A DNA stretch of 64,000 nt. It comes from MGML01 sp034416335 (lineage in GTDB: Bacteria; Chloroflexota; Dehalococcoidia; Dehalococcoidales; UBA2162). Made by a program: the position numbers and the translations under genes. Below, piece by piece: positions 51,863 through 62,100 of the stretch (positions are counted from its first letter, which is position 1; every line of letters begins with the position of its first letter). The notes under the pieces are model-generated. The model had not been told where the DNA came from, made no database searches, and worked only from the letters and a program-made list of their open reading frames with translations. The stretch covers positions 124,001 to 188,000 of the forward strand of contig DAOULV010000030.1 in the NCBI GenBank assembly GCA_034416335.1. Reading direction: 5' to 3'.

Positions 51863-52069
51863 CTATTTACTGATAGCTTCAACCCAATCCAGAGGATACA
51901 AATTTATATGCCCGTCATCCAGTTTAACCGTGCAGTAATCCACGGGTTTATCATCGCCGCCTACCTGGAGCATTGGCACTGGAACCAGTTTAGTATGCTT
52001 TCCTGTTACTTCTCCTTCTTTACCCGTATCAAGTGATTTCAATATCCTTACTCGTTGTCCTACATCCAT
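51863..52069 (-). CDS. Small SH3/KOW-like protein
   Basis: 68 residues. V-G-Q-R-V-R-I-L-K-S-L-D-T-G-K-E-G-E-V-T-G-K resembles a KOW or CAP-Gly-like small beta-barrel, followed by V-K-L-D-D-G-H-I-N-L-Y-P-L-D-W-V-E. No definite family. GGAGG-like sequence precedes the ATG. It is leftward and alone, just past the terminator of the selenoprotein candidate. Confidence 0.6.
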   Translation of the reverse strand: MDVGQRVRILKSLDTGKEGEVTGKHTKLVPVPMLQVGGDDKPVDYCTVKLDDGHINLYPLDWVEAISK

Positions 52070-52257
52070 GGGGATCTTCCTCCTGAATTTTGCGATACTG
52101 CATTCTGGTCTTATTAATAATAGATTATAATGATAATATTTAACAACTTATGCCCACCGTATTTAGCGAAATCGATTATTTGATTTTTCTAAAGGTATTG
52201 CAGACAATTAACTATCCAGAATAACAAAACGTAAAGATTAGCGGCAGGAAGTAACAG

Positions 52258-53268
52258 ATGAAGAAGATAGATGCTTATGCTCATATCATCCCGCCCAGAT
52301 ACAAGGAAGCCCTCTTTGAAAGGGCAGACGGGCGGTTCCGCGACGGCAAGTGGGATTCGGTTATCGAAGGCACACCGGCACTGTTTAACCTCGAAAACAG
52401 GCTCCGCATTATAGGTAAATACGAAGGCCTGACACAGGTATTAACTATCGCTTCCCCGGCTTTAGAAGAATCGGCATCTCCGGAGGATGCAGTTTATCTG
52501 GCGAAACTGGCCAATGACGAAATGGCAGAACTTGTCCTGAAATATCCGGATAAGTTCACAGCAGCCGTAGCCTGCCTGCCGATGAACGATATCGATGCCG
52601 CCCTGGAAGAAGCAGACAGGGCGATTAAGCAACTGAAATTTAAAGGAGTCCAGTTGTTTACACCTGTTGACGGCAAGCCCCTGGATTCCCCGGAATTCAT
52701 TGCGCTATACGAGAAAATGGCGACCTATGATTTACCAATCTGGATACACCCGGCGAGAGGGCGCGCCGTTCCGGATTACCCCGGTGAAAACCATTCCAGG
52801 TACTATATATACCAGATGTTCGGATGGCCTTATGAGACCACCACGGCGATGGTACGCTTAGTCTTTTCCGGTATTTTCGATAAATTCCCGAAAATCAAGT
52901 TCATCACTCATCACCTTGGAGCAATGCTCCCCTTCTTTTCAGAAAGAATAACCATCGGTCAGGACTATGCCGAAACGCACCTTAATACCAGATGGAAAAC
53001 GGCACTTAATAAGTCACCTATAGAATATTTCCATTATTTCTACGGCGACACTGCTGTCAACGGCAATAAAGCCAGCCTGATGTGCGGATATGATTTTTTC
53101 GGTCCGGAACACGTCGTTTTTGCTACTGATTTTCCTTACGACGATGAAGAAGGTGACAGATTCACCCGAGAGGTGATTCGGTCAGTGGAAACGTTAGATA
53201 TACCTGACGAGCACAAGATAATGATTTTTGAGAATAATACCAGAAGACTCCTTCACCTGGATAATTAG
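52258..53268 (+). CDS. Amidohydrolase-superfamily protein (ACMSD-like)
   Basis: 336 residues. TIM-barrel metal-dependent hydrolase or decarboxylase. Metal-site candidates are Y-A-H-I-I-P near the N-terminus, W-I-H-P-A near residue 163, T-H-H-L-G-A near 219 and the Asp in F-A-T-D-F-P-Y near 288. The first motif reads A-Y-A-H in place of the usual H-x-H, so one zinc ligand is changed to Tyr. The ACMSD, gamma-resorcylate and 6-methylsalicylate decarboxylase subgroups resemble this layout. Substrate unknown, likely an aromatic or related acid. AGGAAG precedes the ATG. Confidence 0.82.
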   Translation: MKKIDAYAHIIPPRYKEALFERADGRFRDGKWDSVIEGTPALFNLENRLRIIGKYEGLTQVLTIASPALEESASPEDAVYLAKLANDEMAELVLKYPDKFTAAVACLPMNDIDAALEEADRAIKQLKFKGVQLFTPVDGKPLDSPEFIALYEKMATYDLPIWIHPARGRAVPDYPGENHSRYYIYQMFGWPYETTTAMVRLVFSGIFDKFPKIKFITHHLGAMLPFFSERITIGQDYAETHLNTRWKTALNKSPIEYFHYFYGDTAVNGNKASLMCGYDFFGPEHVVFATDFPYDDEEGDRFTREVIRSVETLDIPDEHKIMIFENNTRRLLHLDN

Positions 53269-53436
53269 CAGCCTAATACCGCTTTCCCTGAAGCTAGGTA
53301 GCGAATCATTCTTTCAATACAGTTCTTTGAAATCCAGAGTTTTCTGGAATCTGGCAACGAGTTTTTAAGCAATTGATATATAAATATGATCCAGACTACT
53401 CATCATGCGTAAAATAACGCTGAAGTGCATAATAAA

Positions 53437-53492
53437 TGAGTGGTTGCGAGTCAATTCCCAAGTGTGATTTAAATAATTCCCGCAACCACTCA
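53437..53492 (-). terminator. Long-loop inverted repeat, possible leftward terminator
   Basis: Perfect 12-bp inverted repeat (TGAGTGGTTGCG / CGCAACCACTCA) separated by 32 nt. Read leftward, the second arm is followed by TTTATT, and the structure lies about 50 nt beyond the stop of the leftward gene at 53541. The loop is much longer than usual. Confidence 0.4.
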
Positions 53493-53540
53493 CCTTATAG
53501 CCATCCTGTGATAGGTGAATTAACTAAAACTTTATTTCTA

Positions 53541-55373
53541 TTAGTATCCCATCTCCCGTTTCATGTTCGTATCTATCCAGAAGTACTGCAGGTATTCGTC
53601 GTTGTTGGCGTTCCCGCCGCCGCCGACAGCACCGTAGAAGTTCTGGAACCAGGGCCACCACATGGCGAATGAATGAGACTGGGGTAATAGAATAGGTACT
53701 GCCTGTTCAAGCTCGTAGGGACCTATCTCCTTCAATGTCTTGATTACCAGGTCCTCATTTATACCGGTGTTCTGGGAGACTGTTTCGTACGCTTCCTTGA
53801 TCCGTGGATCATTGACGCGGCTGTAATTATATATACCTCCCGGAGCCATAGTCATCATATTCTGAGGTTTGACAAGATAGTCGCTGGCGAAAAATGCCTG
53901 TTCGTAGGTACCGCCCATCCATTCACTCATATAGACGGTGAATTCCAGGGCATTTATTTCCAGATCGACATTTATGAGTGCCAGGTATTCCTTGAGTATC
54001 GAGAGGAGGTCCGCCTGTCCCCCGGTGCAGTCTACTTTAAACTTGAATCCGTCGGGATAACCCGCCTCTGCCATCAGCTCTTTGGCTCTCTCAACATCGT
54101 AACCGAAAATGTCCTGGACTATCTGGGACTGCTGGTCCAGGGGAGTATATATCGGGCTGAATGTCGGCGCGTTGATATAAGGCCAGGCTAAAAGTTCAGC
54201 ATGACCGTTGTAGAAATCATCTAGGAGTTCCTGCTGGTTGATCGCCATATTAATGGCGTAGCGAACCTTGATATTATCAAAAGGTATGTCCGGGTTATCG
54301 AGCCGGGGCCATACCGAGAAGAAAGAGGAACTCTGATGTTCTTTTACAAGTAGTTCCGGATTTTCTTTCTTTAACTGCTCGACGGTCTCCCAGCCTCCGA
54401 GGGTCATATGGACAGAAGCTACGAAATCGACCTGTCCGGTCCTGAACGCTGCCTGCTGCGTAGATGAATCGGGAATAATCAGTTCTTTCAATCCGTCGGC
54501 ATAGGGTAGCCGGTTCTCAGGATGGAGCGGGTCCATTTGCCAGTAATTGGGATTCCTCGTGTAGGTAATGGTGCTGCTGAACACATAGTCGTCGAGCATA
54601 AAAGGTCCGGTTCCGATGAATCCCTTCCATTCCGTAAGGGGTTCACCGCCGTTAGCTTCTATAGCATCCGGGCAGATCAGCCACATATGGTCGCCGACCA
54701 CAGATGCCATTACACCCTGCCATTCGGGTTTCACCTTTACTTCAACGGTATACTTGTCAATTGCAGTTGCCGAGAGTGGAGCCTTGCCCGTTGTGGTATA
54801 GGCGTTATAATTGTAAGACTTCGGTGATGAGAATTGCCTGTCGATATTCCATACTATATCGTCTGCCGTCAGCTCTCTGCCGTTGGCGGGTGCTTTATTC
54901 CACCAGCTGATGCCAGGACGAATATGGTAAAGAAGAGTTTCACCATCAGGCATTTCCCAGCTTTCGGCAATCTTACCTATCAGCGTATTCACAAAACCAC
55001 CATAACCGAGTGTCCAGTCATTCTCATTGGTACCGGCCGGACCTTTGGTCCAGTCGCCGCCGAGCAGCTCTTCACCCACCCATGATGGTACAAACATATC
55101 TGATTTAGCCGCGTAGTCCCAGTTATTCCAGTCAGAGGTGCGTATCCTGTAGTGTATTCCGCCGTATTTCGGCTCTTTCGGGTCGGCATAACCGCTTTCT
55201 ACGGTTTGCTCATTTACTTGTCCACCTGTTTCCGTTTCCGTAATCTTTACTTCACTGCTGCCTGTATCTTCTTCTACCTGTTTACCCGTGGTTTCCGTCG
55301 TGCCGCATGATGCCAGTATCATAGAAAATACCATCAGACAGCTTATGAACAACCATACAAACTTTCTTTTCAT
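53541..55373 (-). CDS. Peptide/nickel-type ABC transporter substrate-binding lipoprotein (SBP_bac_5)
   Basis: 610 residues. Signal peptide with lipobox L-A-S-C (Cys about residue 23), then a Thr/Glu-rich linker to about 65. The mature part has A-D-D-I-V-W-N-I-D-R-Q, Y-T-V-E-V-K, G-T-G-P-F-M-L-D-D-Y, R-N-P-N-Y-W, V-R-Y-A-I-N-M-A-I-N-Q-Q-E and A-K-E-L-M-A-E-A-G-Y-P-D-G-F, typical of the OppA/DppA family. It binds peptides, nickel or related ligands outside the cell. No permease or ATPase genes are beside it in this window, so they must lie elsewhere or it works with a distant transporter. Confidence 0.92.
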   Translation of the reverse strand: MKRKFVWLFISCLMVFSMILASCGTTETTGKQVEEDTGSSEVKITETETGGQVNEQTVESGYADPKEPKYGGIHYRIRTSDWNNWDYAAKSDMFVPSWVGEELLGGDWTKGPAGTNENDWTLGYGGFVNTLIGKIAESWEMPDGETLLYHIRPGISWWNKAPANGRELTADDIVWNIDRQFSSPKSYNYNAYTTTGKAPLSATAIDKYTVEVKVKPEWQGVMASVVGDHMWLICPDAIEANGGEPLTEWKGFIGTGPFMLDDYVFSSTITYTRNPNYWQMDPLHPENRLPYADGLKELIIPDSSTQQAAFRTGQVDFVASVHMTLGGWETVEQLKKENPELLVKEHQSSSFFSVWPRLDNPDIPFDNIKVRYAINMAINQQELLDDFYNGHAELLAWPYINAPTFSPIYTPLDQQSQIVQDIFGYDVERAKELMAEAGYPDGFKFKVDCTGGQADLLSILKEYLALINVDLEINALEFTVYMSEWMGGTYEQAFFASDYLVKPQNMMTMAPGGIYNYSRVNDPRIKEAYETVSQNTGINEDLVIKTLKEIGPYELEQAVPILLPQSHSFAMWWPWFQNFYGAVGGGGNANNDEYLQYFWIDTNMKREMGY

Positions 55374-56146
55374 TAAGTGTTCTACTCCCTTGTAAATATT
55401 AAATGATGCAATCTTGGTCGAGTTGACCTACAAGCCTGTTGACATCCGTTTATTACCGCGTATACACACCACCTCCTTTTATATATCAGTTCTGATACGA
55501 AGTAAAATATCAGAAGTTTTTGTACACTTCACCATAGTTATCTTATCTGGTAATCAATGACTGGCAAGAAAATGCTGTCAAGTATCAGGATAAGACAAGT
55601 CACCACGATATGGTACAAAAGGTTTGATAGTATAATCACTTTATTTTGAATTTGTCAAATACGAATAGCTTCGGAAATATTGGGTACTGGTTCTGATTTG
55701 CGGTTACCCCATTTATCTCCCTCAAACAGCTTACTCATTCGGTAAAAATGTTTCCGTTGGTTGGTGGTCACTCCTGGCTGGAGAAGGGAGTTAAAATGCG
55801 AGGGGCTTTGCCCCCTCGCAAAAATATTTTCCCCCCTTCACGTAAAGTAATCTTTACTGCCAATCAGGGTGCTGCGTGAGAGGGGGATACAGGTGGGCAG
55901 TTTTTGTGTAAGAGTGGAATCCAAGAATTTATTACACAAACCGAGAACTGTTCAACTAAGATGGTAGATTGCGCAGACTATATTGGTGGTCTTTTCAATG
56001 CATCGGATCAACTGCAATCAACCTGATTAAATTATTCACCCAACATGCTTCAATAGGTATTGTTCAGTCAGGAAGGTAGGTGTATAATCGTCATATCCCA
56101 AAAGACTACCTCTTGATTACTAACTCGTGTGAATAGGGAGGTATCT
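55374..56146. other. Non-coding region before the secreted subtilase gene
   Basis: About 770 bp with no gene. It holds a GC-rich hairpin at 55797-55820 (see below), a poly-C run near 55838, and a putative promoter TTGTTC-17 nt-TATAAT at 56060-56088 leading to the gene at 56147, whose AGGGAGG ribosome binding site lies 5 nt before the ATG. Confidence 0.5.
55797..55820. repeat. Short GC-rich palindrome resembling an intergenic repeat
   Basis: TGCGAGGGGC and GCCCCCTCGCA pair into a 10-bp stem with one bulged C and a TTT loop, flanked by A/T runs on both sides. It may be a bidirectional terminator or a mobile-repeat tip. Confidence 0.5.
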
Positions 56147-59100
56147 ATGAGTGTGAAGCATTGTTTCATCAGGTTGATTTTTCACAGTTTTCGTATTGCT
56201 ATAACTACATGCCTATTACTCGTACTCATAATGAATCCGGTCGATGAAGTTTCCACCGTTAAAGCTGAAGAAGGGCAGGAACCGGTAACTTCAACCTCCG
56301 AATCAGAGTGCATCGAGTGCTCATCGGATTATTATGCTTCTTATACTCCTGATTCGTCGTCACAATTCGGACCGTATCATACATCGCCTGATTACTCTAC
56401 GCCTGAACATGCTTATTCACCATTTGCTGAAAAGGTAGAACCTTATCAACCCGCGCCAGAAGACTATGTTTCAGATCAGGTATTGATAAAGTTGAAAGAA
56501 CAGGTATTTACGCTGGATTATCAATCGATGGAATACACTCCAAACAGTGAAGCTACCCGGGGATTACTTTCCGAGTATGGTATCTCAAACCTGGAACGTG
56601 TATTTTCCATTGGAACTCCTGGTTTTAGCGGAGAAACATCACCTCAAGATATCGAACCTCCTGTAAAGCCACCATCAGATTTATCACGATGGTATAAAGC
56701 AACAACACCGGAAGGTACAGAAGTGCTGGATGTAGTAAAAACGCTTTCTGAGGATCCCATAGTTGAGGTTGCGGAGCCTAACTACGTTCGTAAACTCGCT
56801 GCATTACCTGATGCAACGACTGACCCTCTGTACGACGACCAGTGGCATCTGGATACCGTTAATGCACCGGAAGCCTGGCAGTTCTTGGCGGATAACGGTA
56901 CCAATCCCGGCGGCTGGCGTGATGTCGTCGTTGCCGTCATAGACTCCGGCGTGGATTGCGATCACCCCGACCTGGCATCGAATATCTGGGTAAACAGCGC
57001 CGAGTTCAACGGCACACCAGGAGTAGATGATGATGGGAACGGATTTGTCGATGATATTCACGGCGTCAGCGTCGTGAGTAACGAACATTCCGGTAACCCT
57101 GATGATGACCACGGTCACGGGACTCACGTTGCCGGAATTATTGCCGCTTCGGCAAATAACAGCGAAGGTGGGGTCGGTATCGCCTACAATACCCAAATTA
57201 TGCCTATCAAGGCAGCTCAGTACTCCGGAGTGCTGGCTACTTCAGATATCGCCGAGGCTATTTATTACGCCATAGACAAAGGTGCCGACATTATAAATAT
57301 GAGTTTCGGCGGCTATACCCGTTCTCAACTCGAGGAAGATGCACTGGCGGTAGCATTCGGACAGGCAGTGCTGGTAGCCGCCGCGGGAAATGATGGGATG
57401 CACAACGAGTGGCCCTGTAAATACCCGATTCCTCCGGAACCGATGTACCCGTCGGCTCTGACCTGGGTACTGGGAGTAATGGCATCCACGGAGAGCGATA
57501 ACCTTGCGAGTTTTTCAAATTATGACTGTACGCCGCACACTAACGTAGAATACGAAGTAATGGCTCCGGGCGTAGATATTATGAGTACACTGCCCGATGG
57601 GCAGTACGCTGCCTGGGATGGAACCTCTATGGCTGCTCCGGTAGTATCCGGAATCGCCGCCCTGGTACGTTCTTACTTCAGGGATAAGGATGTATATTCA
57701 TCCCGGTTCATTATGGGACAGATTGCCGAGACAGGGTCTAAGAGTGGAGCTTATTATATTCCGGATGCCTATGCTGCATTAACCACGTTCCCCGAGCCAA
57801 GTCTATCATACCTTGAACACTGGCTTTTCGATACCGAAAACCAGAGTGCCGGGAATGACAGTGACGGCATCGTAGACGCCGGTGAAACAATTGATCTGGC
57901 CATAGTTATCCGCAACCACTGGAGCAAGGCAGATAACGTAACTGTCAACCTGCGTGCCTGGAATGGGATTTCCGAAAACGATGACCCGTACGTAACTATG
58001 ATTACCAGTAATGTATCGTACGGCGCCGTCGGGTCTTTCAATACCGACGATAACGGTTTCATTTACGACGGCGATGGTGTTATTACCGGTGTAAGTAATC
58101 CGTTTACCTTTAACGTGAGTTCTGATACTCCAAACGACCATGTCATTCCCTTCTACCTGACGATGACCTGCGTGAACGGCTACCAGCCAACTGCCAACCT
58201 CACCTTCACCAGCAGCTTCAATCTTATGGTGCAAAAAGGACGTGAAATCCCCAGCATTATCAGCGGTGCTGATGTTTTCGGTAATAAAATCGATTACACC
58301 ACTGAAACCGAACCGCGTTCTATTACCTCGGCTGATTTCAACGGTGATAATTTCACGGATATTGCTGTCTGTCAGAATGCCAATGAGGGTATATTAAGCG
58401 TATTTATGAATAACGGTGACGGTACATTCGCGGAGCGAGTCAATTATACTGATATTCCTTGGATTCAGGTGATAAAGTCGGGTGACTTTAACGGAGATAC
58501 GTTCCCAGACATAGCGATTATACGCACCTGCGACGTGCTGATACTTCCGAATAATGGTGATGGTACATTTAATGCGTATACCCAGTATTATATTGGAATA
58601 TGTAATTTTAACTCCGTTGCAGCCGCTGATTTGAATAGTGATAACTTTACGGATCTTGTTGTTCAAAGTCAGAATAGTAACGGTAAAGTAGTTGTATTAA
58701 TGAATGACGGTGCCGGTAATTTCAACTCGGTCGTGAGTTACCCAGTCGGTAAAAATCCCAAGTATGTAGTAGCGGCTGATTTTAACGGTGATTCTCATCC
58801 GGATGTTGCCGCAATGACATATGATCAGACCATTGATGTACTCCTCAATAACGGCGACGGCACCCTAAGTGAGAAAATAGTGAATGAGATAGTGTGCAAC
58901 TTTTATTCATCATTTTTAGTTGCCGCTGATATTGATGGCGACCTATATGCCGACCTGGTGGTGGCTGACGACCAGAAACTGCAGATTTTACTCGGAAATG
59001 GAGATGGCAGTTTCACCGCAGGCGGTGAATACTCTAACAATTTTTATGTCTATTCTATGAGTACGGTCGATTTGAATTCGGACTCATCAGAAGATATCGT

Positions 59101-62100
59101 TATTTGCGATAATAACGATGACAGAATAATCGTGTTGATGAATCTGGGAGATGGTAATTTTGCCCCTAAAGGTTTGCATACTACCGGTGACGGCCCGTAC
59201 TCCATGACAATCGCTGATTTTAACGGCGACGGGCTGCCGGATGTGGCATCGGTAAATGTTGGCGATTCCTCTGTCAGCATCTTGACAAACACCGGTGAAG
59301 TCAGTCTTGAACCGGATATGGTCCTGACCAAGGACTACTTCTGGATTATTCCCGACCAGGTTCTTATAGATAATAATGCTATCGTTGTCGTGGAACCCGG
59401 CACACAGATTCAATTCTGGGCGGGTGACCCCGATGATCCCTACAGCCAGCAACCTAACGCATTCCTCCAGGTGGAAGGTACCTTACTGGTACAGGGTACG
59501 CAGGAAGAACCCGTCGAGATGTTTCCTGACGCTCTCTGGAGCAATAAAGTTGTTCAAATAAACACTACCCAGATAGGCGTAACTGAATTACGGTATGCCC
59601 GGGTAACAAATCCCTATATCGGTAAAAACAATTACAACTGGGAGCAAGAAGGCTTAACAAAAATTGTCGATCATTGTTACTTCGACCAGGATGTCGTCGA
59701 CTTTCTGTATTACTGGAATACTGAATACACTCAATGGCATAGCACAAGCCCAGTTGTCCGGTCACGCGTTGTCAGTAATAGCATTTTTCACAAGATGGGA
59801 GTAGCACGCGCTTGGGATGATGCGACTAATTACTACTATGGGTTCGGTGTGTATGATAACGCTCAGGGGAACCTGTATGATTCCTGTCGACTTTACGTTT
59901 ATGGAAATGACCAGGCAGAAGACAATGTCTTTCTAAAAAATTATCGTATAGCTTACGGATATTCCGGTGAAAAATACTTCAATAGTTCACGTGCTGAAAT
60001 CTCAGGTTACAGGTGCGATACCTGTAATGCAACTTCCGGACGAGAAGGAAACCAGTTTAAAAATAACGCGGTTCTAAACAGGTGGTGGGACCCGGATATC
60101 AGCCACTGGATGCAGTTTTACAGTTGGGAACGTGGCGACAGCAGCTATACCAGGGACAATATCTATTACCTTAGTGATAATTACTGGACCACCACTTCAT
60201 CGGTCCTGCTGGATGCTGCGATTGTGGACTTTAACGATAACTTCAATAAAGCCGAGATTGTCTACACACCAGTACTCACCAGCCCTCCCGAAAGCGCTTA
60301 TCCGTTCGTTACGGGGGTAGTACTCACCCAGGGGGGTGAAAACACCACTTCGGTAGGTCCGGGCAGCGTTACATTTACCGTTACATTCAACCGCGATATG
60401 GATACATCGGTCGAGCCTAAGGTATCTTTCGGGCCCGACCTGCCGGTAACCGATTACACCGTGCATTCTATCGGGGGCGGTTGGCAGGATGCCAGGACCT
60501 GGCAGGGCACATTTAATATTAATCCCGTTACCGGTGATGGCTACCAGCTCGTGCGGATTACAGATGCTGTTGCTGTTGATGATCCATGGCTGATTACCGG
60601 CGATGATTCGGAACGCTTCCGCTTCGAGATTATCACGTCGGGTACGGAAGCGATGAATCTCCAGGCGAACGGACTCGAAGGCAGTGTTAACCTGACATGG
60701 ACTCAGGACGACTTTGATATGCTTGCCGGTTTCAATCTCTACCGTTCCGACACATCGGAAGGCACCTATTCGCGGATAAACGAGACCGTACTTCCACCGC
60801 AACAGTCCGGTTACAGTGACACAGATGTGGAACCGGGGCAGACCTACTATTACAAGTTCACCGTGGTAAAGACGGATATGACGGAATCGGATTTCTCCAA
60901 TGTGGCCACCGGTACACCGCTTGATACTATTTCTCCTGTTATCACGCACCAGCCGGTCAGTGGTGCTTCGATAGGACTCCCTCTGCAGATATATGCCGAC
61001 GTAACGGATAACGTGCACATCGACTCTGTTACCCTGTACTACAGGGCAATCGGTGAAACTGCATACAGTACACGGGCAATGGTCTACACAACCGGTGACC
61101 GCTATTCAGCTACTCTCGAGGGTTCACTGGTTACTTCTGCCGGACTGGAATATTATATCGAAGCGAGTGACGGATTGAACACCGCCAGTTCGGGCAGGTC
61201 AGATTTGCCCTGGCAGGTCCTCATCACGGACCAGCCGGTGGTTACCTCGGTGAGTCCCGGCAGCGGTTCGGTATCAGGAGGAACGTTCGTTACAATCTCA
61301 GGCAGCAACTTTAAAGTCGGCGCTTCGGCTCTGTTTGGTACCGCAGTTGCCGGTAACGTCACCGTTATCAACGATAATCAGATTACCTGCAATACCCCTG
61401 CTCATATCCCCGAAGTAGTTGATGTTACGGTGAAAAACACGGATAACCAGACCGGCACCCTGCTCCAGGCCTTTAATTATGTCAGTGAGACTGCAACACT
61501 GAGCCTGCCGGACAGCGGCGGTGATAGCTCCGCCATCGTTCAAATACCTGTCAGTGCGGTAAATATCCAGGGTCTGGTAGCCGCAAGCCTGAAAGTCAGC
61601 TTCGATAATAACGTATTAACTCCTCTCGACGTAAATACCGGCAGCCTGACGCCCGGATGGAGTCTCGCCGCCAATACTGCCGTTCTGGGAGAAGTCAGTA
61701 TTTCAATGGCGAGTCCGGGTAGCGCTGTAAGCGGTTCGGGCAACCTTGTATTTATCGAATTCGAAGTAACTGGCTCAGCGGGAAACACTACCACTCTGAA
61801 CCTCAGCGACGTACTTCTCAATGACGGCGCCATCCCCGTGGAAACCTCCGACGGTTCATTCCAGGTTAGTTCCGGATTAAGTGTCTCGGGTACGGTTCGT
61901 TTCTGGAGTGATAGTCTCGGCATACCGGGAGTGCTGCTCACGCTGGAAGACGGACGTGTATACGCCGGCTTGAGTCAGCTCGACGGTACCTATTCCATAA
62001 CCGGTATGCCGGAGGGGACATACACACTGACACCGGAAAAGTCTGAAAACACAAATGCAATAACATCATACGATGCTTCGCTGGTACTGCAGCATGATGT

